Positions 32,361 through 40,460 of a DNA stretch of 64,000 nucleotides are shown in pieces. Both the position numbers and the translations under genes were made by a program. The stretch is from Adhaeribacter terrigena (GTDB lineage Bacteria; Bacteroidota; Bacteroidia; Cytophagales; Hymenobacteraceae): contig NZ_JAEHFX010000005.1 in NCBI RefSeq assembly GCF_016623615.1, forward strand, positions 124,001 to 188,000, in the 5' to 3' direction. The notes under the pieces were generated by a model, which did no database searches, was not told where the DNA came from, and saw only the letters and a program-made list of their open reading frames with translations. Position 1 is the stretch's first letter. The number at the start of each line of letters is the position of its first letter.

Positions 32361-34829
32361 TTAAAACCCATAAAAATCCCGGATATTCCGTTTGGTAATC
32401 GGAACGTGCGGCGCTTCGGAGCTATCCGGGGTTTCTTCGTTGGCGCCGGAGCGTTCCGGGCCTTCATGGGTAACGGCCGGTTTATCGGGAATGTAGCCGC
32501 TTTTACCTACGCGGGGTTTGGGCGCTACTTTCGCGCGGTCTTCTCCTCTGCCCTGTCCACCTTTACTACCGCCGCCTTTTCCGCCTTTGCCCTTACGGCC
32601 GCGGCTTTCGTAAACGTCGTCTTCGTCGCGGGCATAACGGCTGGAGTTGGTTTCGGTTACCAGGTACAGGTCTATGTTGCGGTCCATCAGGTTTACGGCT
32701 TTCACTTCCACGGTAACTTCATCGCCGAAGGTGATCATCCGTTTGTTTTTCTGGCCGATTACCCGGAAATTCTTCGCATCCAATTCGTAGAAATCGTCTT
32801 CCAGGTCGGTTAAGCGTACCATGCCTTCGGTGTTGGTTTCTTCAATCAACACGTACAAGCCCCACTCGGTTAAGCCCGAAACAATACCTTTGAACTGACG
32901 GCCAATGGTATCCTGCATGTACTCTACCTGCTTGTACTTAATGGAAGCCCGTTCGGCATCGGCGGCGCGTTTTTCCATATCCGAAGAATGTTGACAACGT
33001 TCCTCAAATTCCTCTTTCGGCGCTGAATTCGGCTTGGCCAGGTACATTTCTATCAGGCGGTGCGCCATCATATCAGGGTACCTTCTGATTGGCGAAGTGA
33101 AGTGCGAATAATGTGGAAAAGCCAGACCAAAGTGCCCTTTCGGCTCGGTGGTGTAAATGGCTTTTGCCATGGTTCTAATGGCCAGGTTTTGTAGGATGCT
33201 TTGTTCCGGCTTGCCTTCCATTTGCTCGGTCAGGCTGTTCAGACTTTCGGCTACGTTGTTTTCCTGGATGTTTAAGCGATAGCCAAAACGGCCGGCAAAG
33301 TTCGAGAAGTTCTCCAGCTTTTCCGGATCCGGGGCGGCGTGCGTGCGGTACACCATGGTCAGGCGCTCACCTTTCTTTTTCAGGTTGAACACGAACTCCG
33401 CCACCTTGCGGTTAGCCAGGAGCATAAATTCCTCGATGAGCTTGTGCGCGTCTTTGCGTTCTTTTATGAACACTTGCGTCGGCTTGTTGTTTTCGTCGAG
33501 TTTGAACTTCACTTCTATCGTTTCGAAACTGATGGCGCCATTTTTAAAGCGGCGGTCTTTCAAAATCTTTGCTAGCCGGTTCAAAGTAAGAATTTCTTCC
33601 ACAAAGTCGCCTTCGCCGGTTTCAATGCGTTCCTGGGCTTCTTCGTAAGCAAATCTGCGGTCGGAATGGATAATGGTTTTTCCGAACCACTGCTGGTGAA
33701 TGCCGCCGTTATCGTCCATTTCGAACACCGCCGAAAACGTTAATTTATCCTCATTCGGACGAAGCGAGCACAAACCATTCGACAGCCTCTCCGGCAACAT
33801 CGGGATGGTTCTGTCTACCAGGTAAACCGAGGTAGCGCGGTGATACGCTTCTTTTTCCAGGCGCGAATTGGGTTGCACGTAGTGGGTAACGTCGGCAATG
33901 TGCACGCCAATTTCCCAGTTACCGTTCTCCAGTTTTGCTATGGAAAGCGCATCGTCGAAATCTTTGGCATCTACCGGGTCTATGGTAAACGTAGTTACAT
34001 TCCGCATATCGCGGCGGCGGCCAATTTCTTCGCGGTTAATTTCGTCCGGAATGGCATTCGCTTCGGCTTCCACATCCTCGGGAAACTCGAACGGCAAGCC
34101 GAATTCGGCCATAATGGAGTTGATCTCCGCTTCGTGATCGCCGGCCGGACCAAACACGCGAATTACTTCGCCGATCGGTTTTTTATCGGGGTGGCTCGGC
34201 CATTCGGTTACTTTTACCAACACTTTATCGCCGTTCTGCGCACCGTTTATGCCTTTTTCGCCGATGAATACATCGAAGTACAGCTTTTTATAATCGGGCA
34301 CCAGGAATGCAAAGCGCTCTGACACCTCGATGCGGCCCACAATTTCTTCGCGCTTGCGCTCTAAAATTTCCAGCACTTCGCCTTCGGCTTTATCGCCGCG
34401 GCCAAAGCTTACTTTTACCTTCACAATGTCATCGTCCATTGCGAATTTCAGCTTATCGGTATATACGCGAATGTCGGTTTCGAGCTCTTCGGTTATAACG
34501 AAAGCGTACTTAGGCGTGGCCAGGTCAACTTTACCGATCACAATTTTGGTTTCCGGGTTGAAGATATAGTCGCCGTTGTCGAGCAGCATAATGTCGCCTT
34601 CCTTCTTCAATTGCTTCAGGTGCTCGTATACCAGTTCGCGACCGGCCTGCGTGGTTACGCTCAGCCTGCGGAGTATTTGCTTGGGTGAAAATACTTTGCC
34701 TATGTTTTTAGAGAAAATACTGGCAACGCGGTGTTTTGAAATATCTTCAGACAAGCCGCCTTTTTTCTTGCGTCTTGCGTCTTCTTTTGGTTCTTCGGAA
34801 GCGTTTCTTCCTTTTCTATTTCTTTGCAT
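32361..34829 (-). CDS. rnr: Ribonuclease R
   Basis: An 822-residue 3'-5' exoribonuclease degrading structured RNA. Order: basic winged-helix N-terminus (HRVASIFSKNIGKVFSPKQILRRL), cold-shock domains (about 95-230), the RNB catalytic domain opening FTIDPVDAKDFDDALSI at about 282-298 with the Mg2+-binding Asp residues, HFTSPIRRYPDMMAHRL, then an S1 domain (GIVSGLTEWGLYVLIEETNTEGMV). The C-terminal 85 residues are disordered and basic (GRKGKGGKGGGSKGGQGRG), typical of RNase R tails. A terminator follows. Confidence 0.97.
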   Translation of the reverse strand: MQRNRKGRNASEEPKEDARRKKKGGLSEDISKHRVASIFSKNIGKVFSPKQILRRLSVTTQAGRELVYEHLKQLKKEGDIMLLDNGDYIFNPETKIVIGKVDLATPKYAFVITEELETDIRVYTDKLKFAMDDDIVKVKVSFGRGDKAEGEVLEILERKREEIVGRIEVSERFAFLVPDYKKLYFDVFIGEKGINGAQNGDKVLVKVTEWPSHPDKKPIGEVIRVFGPAGDHEAEINSIMAEFGLPFEFPEDVEAEANAIPDEINREEIGRRRDMRNVTTFTIDPVDAKDFDDALSIAKLENGNWEIGVHIADVTHYVQPNSRLEKEAYHRATSVYLVDRTIPMLPERLSNGLCSLRPNEDKLTFSAVFEMDDNGGIHQQWFGKTIIHSDRRFAYEEAQERIETGEGDFVEEILTLNRLAKILKDRRFKNGAISFETIEVKFKLDENNKPTQVFIKERKDAHKLIEEFMLLANRKVAEFVFNLKKKGERLTMVYRTHAAPDPEKLENFSNFAGRFGYRLNIQENNVAESLNSLTEQMEGKPEQSILQNLAIRTMAKAIYTTEPKGHFGLAFPHYSHFTSPIRRYPDMMAHRLIEMYLAKPNSAPKEEFEERCQHSSDMEKRAADAERASIKYKQVEYMQDTIGRQFKGIVSGLTEWGLYVLIEETNTEGMVRLTDLEDDFYELDAKNFRVIGQKNKRMITFGDEVTVEVKAVNLMDRNIDLYLVTETNSSRYARDEDDVYESRGRKGKGGKGGGSKGGQGRGEDRAKVAPKPRVGKSGYIPDKPAVTHEGPERSGANEETPDSSEAPHVPITKRNIRDFYGF

Positions 34830-34972
34830 TTACTAATGTCTATACTTTTTTATCTCTTAAGTATACTGTTTTTTCTATAAAGGTTACGATTAAGAGAAAG
34901 TTAAATTTAATTGTTTGTGAAAAATTGCGGTGAAAGGAGATTTTTTAGGCTAATAAAGCCTGAAAGAAAGGA

Positions 34973-35000
34973 GTTTTGGAAATAAAATTAATAGCGTTTT
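34973..35000 (+). repeat. 28-bp dispersed element (degenerate R form)
   Basis: AGTTTTGGAAAT then AAAATTAATAGCGTTTT, between the VOC gene and rnr. Confidence 0.6.
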
Positions 35001-35078
35001 CGCCAAGACTACTGCCGTTTGGGATGGGGCAGCATTGTAAAAGGTTTTGGCAGGGGTTTTAGTTCAAAGGATGGTTTT

Positions 35079-35555
35079 CTATTTTATTGCGTTATTTCGT
35101 TTTTGATTGTTACCAAGCTGCTCCGCCAAACCGATCAGAAGTCCTTCGGAGTTTCGAATATAGCAGAGCCGGTAGGAGTTTTCGTACTGCACAATTTCGC
35201 CAACGAGCTGGGCGCCGTGTTTTATGAGCCTGGAAACCAGCTCATCGATGTCTGCAACGGTAAACATAACCCGCAGATAACCTAAGGCATTTACCGGAGC
35301 GGTGCGGTGATCTGAGATAGTAGCCGGGGTTATAAACCGCGAAAGTTCGAGACGGCTGTGGCCATCGGGCGTAACCATCATCGCAATTTCTACCTGTTGG
35401 TTTCCAAGTCCGGTAACGCGACCAGCCCATTCGCCTGCTATGGTGGCGCGACCTTCCAGCGTGAGGCCTATTTCCGTGAAAAAGGCGATAGCGTTATCTA
35501 AAGATTCTACCACGATGCCCACATTGTCCATCCGAAGTAATTTATTTTCTGACAT
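35079..35555 (-). CDS. VOC-superfamily (glyoxalase-like) protein
   Basis: A 158-residue protein with two beta-alpha-beta-beta-beta modules: LRMDNVGIVVESLDNAIAFFTEIGLTLEGR at the start and YLRVMFTVADIDELVSRLIKHGAQLVGEI at about 95-123, ending RNSEGLLIGLAEQL. This is the vicinal oxygen chelate fold of glyoxalases and dioxygenases. The metal-site residues are only partly recognisable, so substrate and activity are unknown. Single gene. Confidence 0.88.
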   Translation of the reverse strand: MSENKLLRMDNVGIVVESLDNAIAFFTEIGLTLEGRATIAGEWAGRVTGLGNQQVEIAMMVTPDGHSRLELSRFITPATISDHRTAPVNALGYLRVMFTVADIDELVSRLIKHGAQLVGEIVQYENSYRLCYIRNSEGLLIGLAEQLGNNQKRNNAIK

Positions 35556-35613
35556 AGCTCGCTGGTTAAGGAAAGGTTGGCCTGAGAGGGGGGTTAGATA
35601 AGTAACCCGGCGT

Positions 35614-35760
35614 TTACGGTTTTACTTTCACGATTTTATCTTCTTTGAGAATAACCAGTTCGCTATTCATTTTTCTTTTAAACTCGATCAGCTTCTCGTA
35701 AACTTTATCCATTCCTTCCAGAATCTTGGTTTGGTTGGATGTTCTTTTATATTTCGCCAT
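35614..35760 (-). CDS. 48-residue partner protein overlapping the zeta-toxin-like gene
   Basis: A short frame beginning MAKYKRTSNQTKILEGMDKV and ending in EDKIVKVKP. Highly charged and helical (KVYEKLIEFKRKMNSELVIL). Its ATG lies 14 bp inside the end of the kinase gene, in another frame, a typical translational-coupling layout. Such a small lysine-rich partner could be the antidote or an accessory of the kinase; this is inference from position alone. Confidence 0.6.
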   Translation of the reverse strand: MAKYKRTSNQTKILEGMDKVYEKLIEFKRKMNSELVILKEDKIVKVKP

Positions 35761-36331
35761 TGAAGTAGCTTTTTAATTTGCTGAATTTAATTTCATCTAA
35801 AATATCGATCTCGCTCACTAATGTCTTTTCAGCAATCAGATCGGGCTTCCCTTCGGAGTTATCGAAGATCATTACCTCATCCGCAATAGCCAGATAGATC
35901 TCAAAAAGGTTTTTAATACCATTATGGTACCTGCGTTTTATTACGTCGGTTTCAATATTGTGGCCGCCTTCTAAAACCCGGGTTTTAACGCGTTCTATAG
36001 CTAGTTCAACATTTTGCAGCCAGAAAAACAACAAGGTAACGTTATAGCCTTGCTGCTGCGCCTGAAGAATTTTATTTTTATAACTTTTGGTGGCTAAAGT
36101 TGTCTCGAAAGCGAAGTTTATATTGCTTTGCAGCAGTTCGTATATCCGGTGAAGCATAATGCGGCCTGCTTCAAAAGAAACCTTTTCGGGCTGGAAAGGC
36201 GATAAGCCTTTGGCTATTTCGTCGGCATTTACAAACTCTTTACAATTCAGAATTTCAGGCAGAATGGTAAAGGAAGCAGTGGTTTTTCCGGCTCCGTTGC
36301 AACCTGCAATTATGTAAAGATTTTTAGCCAT
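35747..36331 (-). CDS. Zeta-toxin-like P-loop kinase
   Basis: A 194-residue protein with a Walker A motif GCNGAGKTT at residues 10-18 and the zeta-toxin-type features EFVNADEIAKGLSPFQPEKV at about 32-51, AGRIMLHRI, FAFETTLATKSYKNKI at about 73-88 and RVKTRVLEGGHNIETDVIKRRYHNGIKNLF. Zeta toxins phosphorylate UDP-N-acetylglucosamine; many chromosomal relatives are simple nucleotide kinases with no toxicity. An epsilon-type antitoxin is not adjacent; instead a 48-residue frame overlaps its 3' end. A 28-bp element lies 40 bp upstream. Confidence 0.82.
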   Translation of the reverse strand: MAKNLYIIAGCNGAGKTTASFTILPEILNCKEFVNADEIAKGLSPFQPEKVSFEAGRIMLHRIYELLQSNINFAFETTLATKSYKNKILQAQQQGYNVTLLFFWLQNVELAIERVKTRVLEGGHNIETDVIKRRYHNGIKNLFEIYLAIADEVMIFDNSEGKPDLIAEKTLVSEIDILDEIKFSKLKSYFNGEI

Positions 36332-36370
36332 TATTCAAAGATAAGCAAATTCAAAGTTTTGTTCATTTTT

Positions 36371-36398
36371 AAAACGCTATCCTTAAGCCTTAAAAACT
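36371..36398 (-). repeat. 28-bp dispersed element (F form on plus strand)
   Basis: AAAACGCTATCCTTAA then GCCTTAAAAACT, 8 bp past the DUF1801 stop codon. Confidence 0.8.
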
Positions 36399-36405
36399 CC
36401 CAGGT

Positions 36406-36840
36406 TTACAAGCCCTTCTCCTGCGCTTCAAACCCATCCCGGATTGCCGCTTCAAGTATTTCAAGGTTTATAGCCTGCAGCGATTTGAACTTAATGCAAT
36501 ACCCGGTCACGCTCGCCTTGCCTATTTTTTCGCCATACGTTTTGGCTAAGTAGGTCTTATCATCGATGCCAAGAATATAGACCGAGATTCCGGTTTTGTT
36601 TGCACTGAGGCCAATCTGATAAAACTCCCTGGTTTTTCCATCGGCATAGTTTATGGTGTGAAGTCCATAGCCGATATTCGGATTAGCAACCGTTTTACCC
36701 TCATCGTTTTTACCATCCAAGAACCATAATTTACAGGCTGGCTTTACGCGTAAAATAAGGCGGTGCAACGCTTGCAGATCGCTGCGTTTTGGTTCAGGTT
36801 GACTGGAAATATACGCTTCGATCTGTTCCTGAACGTTCAT
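36406..36840 (-). CDS. DUF1801-family protein
   Basis: A 144-residue protein of the YdhG/DUF1801 fold: it opens VQEQIEAYISSQPEPKRSDLQALHRLILRVKPACKLWFLDGKND, with the later ISVYILGIDDKTYLAKTYGEKIGKASVTGYCIKFKSL. The fold is an alpha/beta domain of unknown activity, common in environmental bacteria. Single gene. No regulation is apparent. Confidence 0.85.
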   Translation of the reverse strand: MNVQEQIEAYISSQPEPKRSDLQALHRLILRVKPACKLWFLDGKNDEGKTVANPNIGYGLHTINYADGKTREFYQIGLSANKTGISVYILGIDDKTYLAKTYGEKIGKASVTGYCIKFKSLQAINLEILEAAIRDGFEAQEKGL

Positions 36841-37002
36841 CTAAAATATAAAATTAGAGGTTGCTTTAGCTTCGCTCAGTTCGCTGTCGCTCGGGTGCCG
36901 GTGCTGTAAACTTGCCGCTAACGGCCTTGTGCATAAATTGGGCAAAGCATCGCCGAAGCCTGAATGATGCTCTTTGTTGGCAAAAGTTGCTTATTTTAAA
37001 TG

Positions 37003-37329
37003 TTATTCTTTTATAAAAATGAAGCACTGAATATTGTCTGTTTCATTCATTGTAAAGGAAGACTGAAGTCTCCACCCTTTCATTGTGAATTCATTTAGGA
37101 GATCGTTCAGGGACTTCGAAACCAAAGCCAATCCTTTCTCTTGAAATTTACCTTCTAAAGCTTTTTGAATCGTTTCTTTTCCTGCCTCACTTATATATAC
37201 TTTGTTTTTTCCATTTGGCTCCCAGTCGATCAAAATAGTCAACGTTTCTGAAGTTTTACTTTGAGCGCAGACATTCAGGGAAGTCGCAAGAATAAATAAG
37301 AGTAATGAGATTGAAATTAACTGTTTCAT
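37003..37329 (-). CDS. Small secreted hypothetical protein
   Basis: A 108-residue protein with a clear signal peptide (MKQLISISLLLFILATSLNVCAQ). The mature part has a LTILIDWEPNGKNKVYISEAG strand and a terminal pair of strands (GWRLQSSFTMNE; IQCFIFIKE), suggestive of a small alpha/beta fold. I do not recognise a family. The gene is AT-rich compared with its neighbours. Confidence 0.65.
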   Translation of the reverse strand: MKQLISISLLLFILATSLNVCAQSKTSETLTILIDWEPNGKNKVYISEAGKETIQKALEGKFQEKGLALVSKSLNDLLNEFTMKGWRLQSSFTMNETDNIQCFIFIKE

Positions 37330-37393
37330 ATATCTTAGTTTAAATGTTTGCTAACTTCCGGAGAAACAACATTACAGCGTTTTGGGTTGGTTG

Positions 37394-37422
37394 AAAACGC
37401 TATGGTTTTGGAGGGAAAAAGT
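37394..37422 (-). repeat. 28-bp dispersed element (F form on plus strand)
   Basis: AAAACGCTATGGTTTT then GGAGGGAAAAAGT, 36 bp past the NADAR gene stop, i.e. the downstream boundary of the three-gene cassette. Confidence 0.8.
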
Positions 37423-37458
37423 ACAGGATACAAGCTGGCATCAACAAAGATTTCTTTT

Positions 37459-38289
37459 TCAAATTGGTAATGTAGCTTGTCCATCGTGTTTATTTTTAGT
37501 CTTGGTTGGTTTTGTATTTTTCTTTTTGGCGGTTTTTTCCTTGATTTCTTTTTTCTCTTGCTTGATTTCTGGTTCTTTTACAACTGTATATCCGTTTTCC
37601 ACCTCTGGATATACCTTTTCTTTTGGTGCCCACGTTTTAAGGTTTTCAATTTCAAAATATCTCGTTGATTTCTTAATTGCTGAAATGAAACTTTCTCGTT
37701 CATCAATTGTCTCAATGTTTTGTCCGAAAAGTTTGAAGTTTGGAATATTTAATGGTTCAACAACAAACATTTCATAGCTATACCTTTTTTCGTTATAAAA
37801 CTGTCTTAGCTCCATAAGAAGTCTCCCTAAAGCGTTGGTGCCTTTTAATATTTTTTCATCTTTTTTATCCCTAATTGCACCCCAAAAATCATCTTTACTA
37901 CTATCTTCAACTATTGGCTTGTCAAAAGTACTTTCCAATAGTTTTCCAAATTCAATAAAGTTCTGTGCAAGTTTAACTCTTAAACTCCATCGCATTATTT
38001 TAATACGAGTATCCTCCCAATCCACTCTGGAATTGTTTCTAAATGGTTTACCCACCATTTTAGCTGACATTGGACTTCTCTCCTTAATTATTCTTTCTTG
38101 TATGTCTGGTAAGTGAGGGAATCTACAGGCCTGATATATTGCTTCAGAAGTAAGTATATGAACACCATTCACTTTCAATGGAAAACCTGAAGCCATATTA
38201 GAAAGCCCTCCATACAGTTCTTTAGTCTTTCTAAATACACAACACTCAGATGCATTATAGATTTTATGTTCGTGCTTTCTTGCTTCCAT
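37459..38289 (-). CDS. NADAR (YbiA-like) protein with basic C-terminal extension
   Basis: A 276-residue protein. Residues about 12-165 are a NADAR domain: ELYGGLSNMASGFPLKVNG, LTSEAIYQACRFP, SPMSAKMVGKP, DWEDTRIKIMRWSLRVKLAQN, STFDKPIVEDSSKDDFWGAI and NALGRLLMELRQF are all family blocks. NADAR proteins act on NAD- or ADP-ribose-linked substrates; some remove ADP-ribose from guanine in DarT-type toxin-antitoxin pairs. About 110 extra residues follow, ending in a lysine-rich tail (KKEIKEKTAKKKNTKPTKTK). It is third in a tight AT-rich cassette, 3 bp after the leucine-rich repeat gene. No DarT is adjacent. Confidence 0.88.
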   Translation of the reverse strand: MEARKHEHKIYNASECCVFRKTKELYGGLSNMASGFPLKVNGVHILTSEAIYQACRFPHLPDIQERIIKERSPMSAKMVGKPFRNNSRVDWEDTRIKIMRWSLRVKLAQNFIEFGKLLESTFDKPIVEDSSKDDFWGAIRDKKDEKILKGTNALGRLLMELRQFYNEKRYSYEMFVVEPLNIPNFKLFGQNIETIDERESFISAIKKSTRYFEIENLKTWAPKEKVYPEVENGYTVVKEPEIKQEKKEIKEKTAKKKNTKPTKTKNKHDGQATLPI

Positions 38290-38292
38290 AAT

Positions 38293-38889
38293 TTAGAAAG
38301 GTAAATCATCATTATAATCAAACTCTAATTCCAAGGAATTGAGTTTTTCATAAACAATCTCACAAGTAGGATTTTTAGTGGAAAATAATTTTAAATCAGC
38401 CTCATTAATTTTCATTCTCTTTATATGTAATATTTTTAATTTGCGTAATGAAAATAAAGGTTTAATATCTGTAACAAGATTATTTCCTAGCCTTAATTCA
38501 ACAAGTTCTGATAATTGTGAGAGTGGAGACAAATCGCTAATTGGAGAATAATCAATAAATAAGGTTTTTATATTATGTAATGATGCTAAAGGTCTAATAC
38601 TGCTTAGGTTTAAACTTCTAATTGTTAGATGTCTCAAATTTTTAAATTTTAATAATGGAGTCAAATCGCTAACCCCGTAATCTTCAGATGGAGGCTCATT
38701 CTCCCACCAATTTATCCAAAGTTCATCTATGCTTTCAATTTTACCTAACTCATATTCATTTGGCACATATTCCTTATTAAATACTTTTTCTCTATTTTCT
38801 ACCGTGTCCAATCCTATGAGGTTGCACTTTATTATTTCCTTCCATTCATCATTTAAACTGTTATAATATATTTCGTTTTCATTCTTCAC
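38293..38889 (-). CDS. Leucine-rich repeat protein (cassette gene 2)
   Basis: A 198-residue protein. After an N-terminal alpha region (about 1-75, EIYYNSLNDEWKEIIKCNLIG) come four or five internalin-like leucine-rich repeats of 21-22 residues (LTPLLKFKNLRHLTIRSLNLSSIRPL; LASLHNIKTLFIDYSPISDLSPL; LSQLSELVELRLGNNLVTDIKPL; FSLRKLKILHIKRMKINEADL). No signal peptide, so it is probably cytosolic and a protein-recognition module. It starts 1 bp after the phosphoribosyltransferase-like gene ends and is 3 bp before the NADAR gene; AT-rich like them. Confidence 0.85.
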   Translation of the reverse strand: MKNENEIYYNSLNDEWKEIIKCNLIGLDTVENREKVFNKEYVPNEYELGKIESIDELWINWWENEPPSEDYGVSDLTPLLKFKNLRHLTIRSLNLSSIRPLASLHNIKTLFIDYSPISDLSPLSQLSELVELRLGNNLVTDIKPLFSLRKLKILHIKRMKINEADLKLFSTKNPTCEIVYEKLNSLELEFDYNDDLPF

Positions 38890-38890
38890 G

Positions 38891-40306
38891 CTAAAAAAAA
38901 AAATTGCCCCCTCTTGTCACCTTGAAAAGTGGTGTAAAGCCACCACCAGAATACCAAAAGACTAAAGGCGCATTATTTGGGACATTTCGCCAAGTAAAGC
39001 ATAATGCGCCAAACCCAAAATTCTTTAAAGAAGGAATAGAATAACCAAGTGCCCTCATATTTCTATTATTTGGATTAGCATTTTGCAGTATTTCAATTCC
39101 TTTATGAAGGAAAGCATTTTCAACAATTACCCTATTTTGTGGACTTGTAAAGAATTGTTCATTAATTGGAAGCCCTTCTGGCCTATAAAATTCTTCAGGG
39201 CTTGTTCTATCATACTGCTGGGTATGATTGTCTACCAATTCAATTATTTCATCTTTATAAGCAATAACGCTCTGTGGTTGCCCATCTTCAAGTGGATATA
39301 TCAAGTCAATTTTTGAGCTTTGTCCTATTCCATTTTCTATTTCACTCATTCGATACATTTTGTGGTTGTTAGAAACCTCATTTGAGATCTTAAATCTCAT
39401 TTCTGCTTTCTTTTTGTGGTAGTTCTTTTCGTGAATGAAAACATATGCAAAGACCAAAATAGTCGAGCCATCAGAAACTGCTTGTTTATTTGTTTTACCG
39501 CTAGAAAATTCTTTTTCCGACCACTCTTTTGTATCTGAGATTAGCGTTAGCCCTGTACAGAGGATATCGTCAATATAGATTGAATATTTTTTAGAACTTG
39601 TTCCACAATCTGCAAGTGAAAGGCGATATTTTTCTTGGATATGGTCGTTAAATAATGAGAGCATTATTCTTTGGCTCTTCCCTTCCGGTTGAAGATTAAG
39701 AAAGTCTGAGTTTTTGAGAAATTCCATAGGACTTGTAAAGCCGAAGTCCTTCGTCAGGACATTAATGACGTCATCTAAAAAACCTTTTACCTTAGATTTT
39801 GAGCAATATCTTTTCTTAAAAATGTTGTCAAGCTCTACAAGAATAGGTGCTTTTTGATTGTTATCAAATTGATTAATCCAATTTCTAATTCTGTTTGGTG
39901 TGATATGAACTAGAGGGTTGTTTTCGTCAGTTCTATAATCCTTAATAGTGGAGAAAACGGCTTCAATTAACTTATCAAGATTTTCATTTGCTCCATCTAA
40001 TATTAAAGCATTGATTGTGTTCTTTAGACTTTGAGAGTTTGAAATCAATTCGCCCTTAAAAGTCCATTTTGTGCCAACTTTGTTCGAAGCAGTTCCCGAT
40101 AAAATATTATTTACTATTTGGCCTTCTAGAACGGCATATCCATTATTATGAGAAATAATTATTTTGTCACCTTTTATATCCCATTTTGAAAGGTTAGAGT
40201 TGTGTCTTAAAATACCATTAGGCAAAAACTCATAAATACAATCAGCTAAATCTTTCGCCGTTTGAGTCATATTCCATTTGGTTCCAATGATTGTTTCTAC
40301 CTCCAT
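38891..40306 (-). CDS. Phosphoribosyltransferase-like protein with lipocalin-like N-terminus (cassette gene 1)
   Basis: A 471-residue protein. Residues about 1-88 are a small beta-rich, lipocalin-like module (GTKWNMTQTAKDLADCIYEFLPNGILR; ISHNNGYAVLEGQI; GTKWTFKGEL). The middle holds a helical region and, at about 244-256, YIDDILCTGLTL, matching the PRPP-binding loop of phosphoribosyltransferases (DD..xTG.T). The C-terminal part ends ALGYSIPSLKNFGFGALCFTWRNVPNNAPLVFW, which I associate with phosphoribosyltransferase-like proteins of predicted conflict systems, though I cannot name the family. No secretion signal. First gene of a cassette with the LRR and NADAR genes; AT-rich. Confidence 0.72.
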   Translation of the reverse strand: MEVETIIGTKWNMTQTAKDLADCIYEFLPNGILRHNSNLSKWDIKGDKIIISHNNGYAVLEGQIVNNILSGTASNKVGTKWTFKGELISNSQSLKNTINALILDGANENLDKLIEAVFSTIKDYRTDENNPLVHITPNRIRNWINQFDNNQKAPILVELDNIFKKRYCSKSKVKGFLDDVINVLTKDFGFTSPMEFLKNSDFLNLQPEGKSQRIMLSLFNDHIQEKYRLSLADCGTSSKKYSIYIDDILCTGLTLISDTKEWSEKEFSSGKTNKQAVSDGSTILVFAYVFIHEKNYHKKKAEMRFKISNEVSNNHKMYRMSEIENGIGQSSKIDLIYPLEDGQPQSVIAYKDEIIELVDNHTQQYDRTSPEEFYRPEGLPINEQFFTSPQNRVIVENAFLHKGIEILQNANPNNRNMRALGYSIPSLKNFGFGALCFTWRNVPNNAPLVFWYSGGGFTPLFKVTRGGNFFF

Positions 40307-40358
40307 AGTTGTCTTTTTAGAAATATCAAGTAGTAAAATTTATAAACACCGATGCTCC

Positions 40359-40398
40359 TCCAACTAACTGAAGTTGGAATTGATGTGTATCAAATTTA
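40359..40398 (-). promoter_or_regulatory. Promoter and operator-like hairpin of the three-gene cassette
   Basis: On the minus strand TAAATTTG (40391-40398) fits TAnnTTTG, 85 bp upstream of the first start codon. Just inside it is the inverted repeat TCCAACT (40359-40365)/AGTTGGA (40372-40378) with a 6-base loop, a possible autoregulatory site. Confidence 0.5.
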
Positions 40399-40424
40399 AC
40401 AAAATATATTAGTAAAGCATTAGA

Positions 40425-40453
40425 AAAACGCTATCCTTTCAGCCCCAAAAACT
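40425..40453 (-). repeat. 28-bp dispersed element (F form on plus strand)
   Basis: AAAACGCTATCCTTTC then AGCCCCAAAAACT, 7 bp past the ABC ATPase stop, i.e. the upstream boundary of the three-gene cassette. Confidence 0.85.
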
Positions 40454-40460
40454 CCCAAGC

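Noticed and set aside
36880-36975. attC-like integron site (TAACGGCCTTGTGCATAA ... TTGTTGGCA) upstream of the small secreted protein gene
   Set aside because: The two ends do not match the RYYYAAC/GTTRRRY core sites and no integrase is near; it looks like a chance resemblance.
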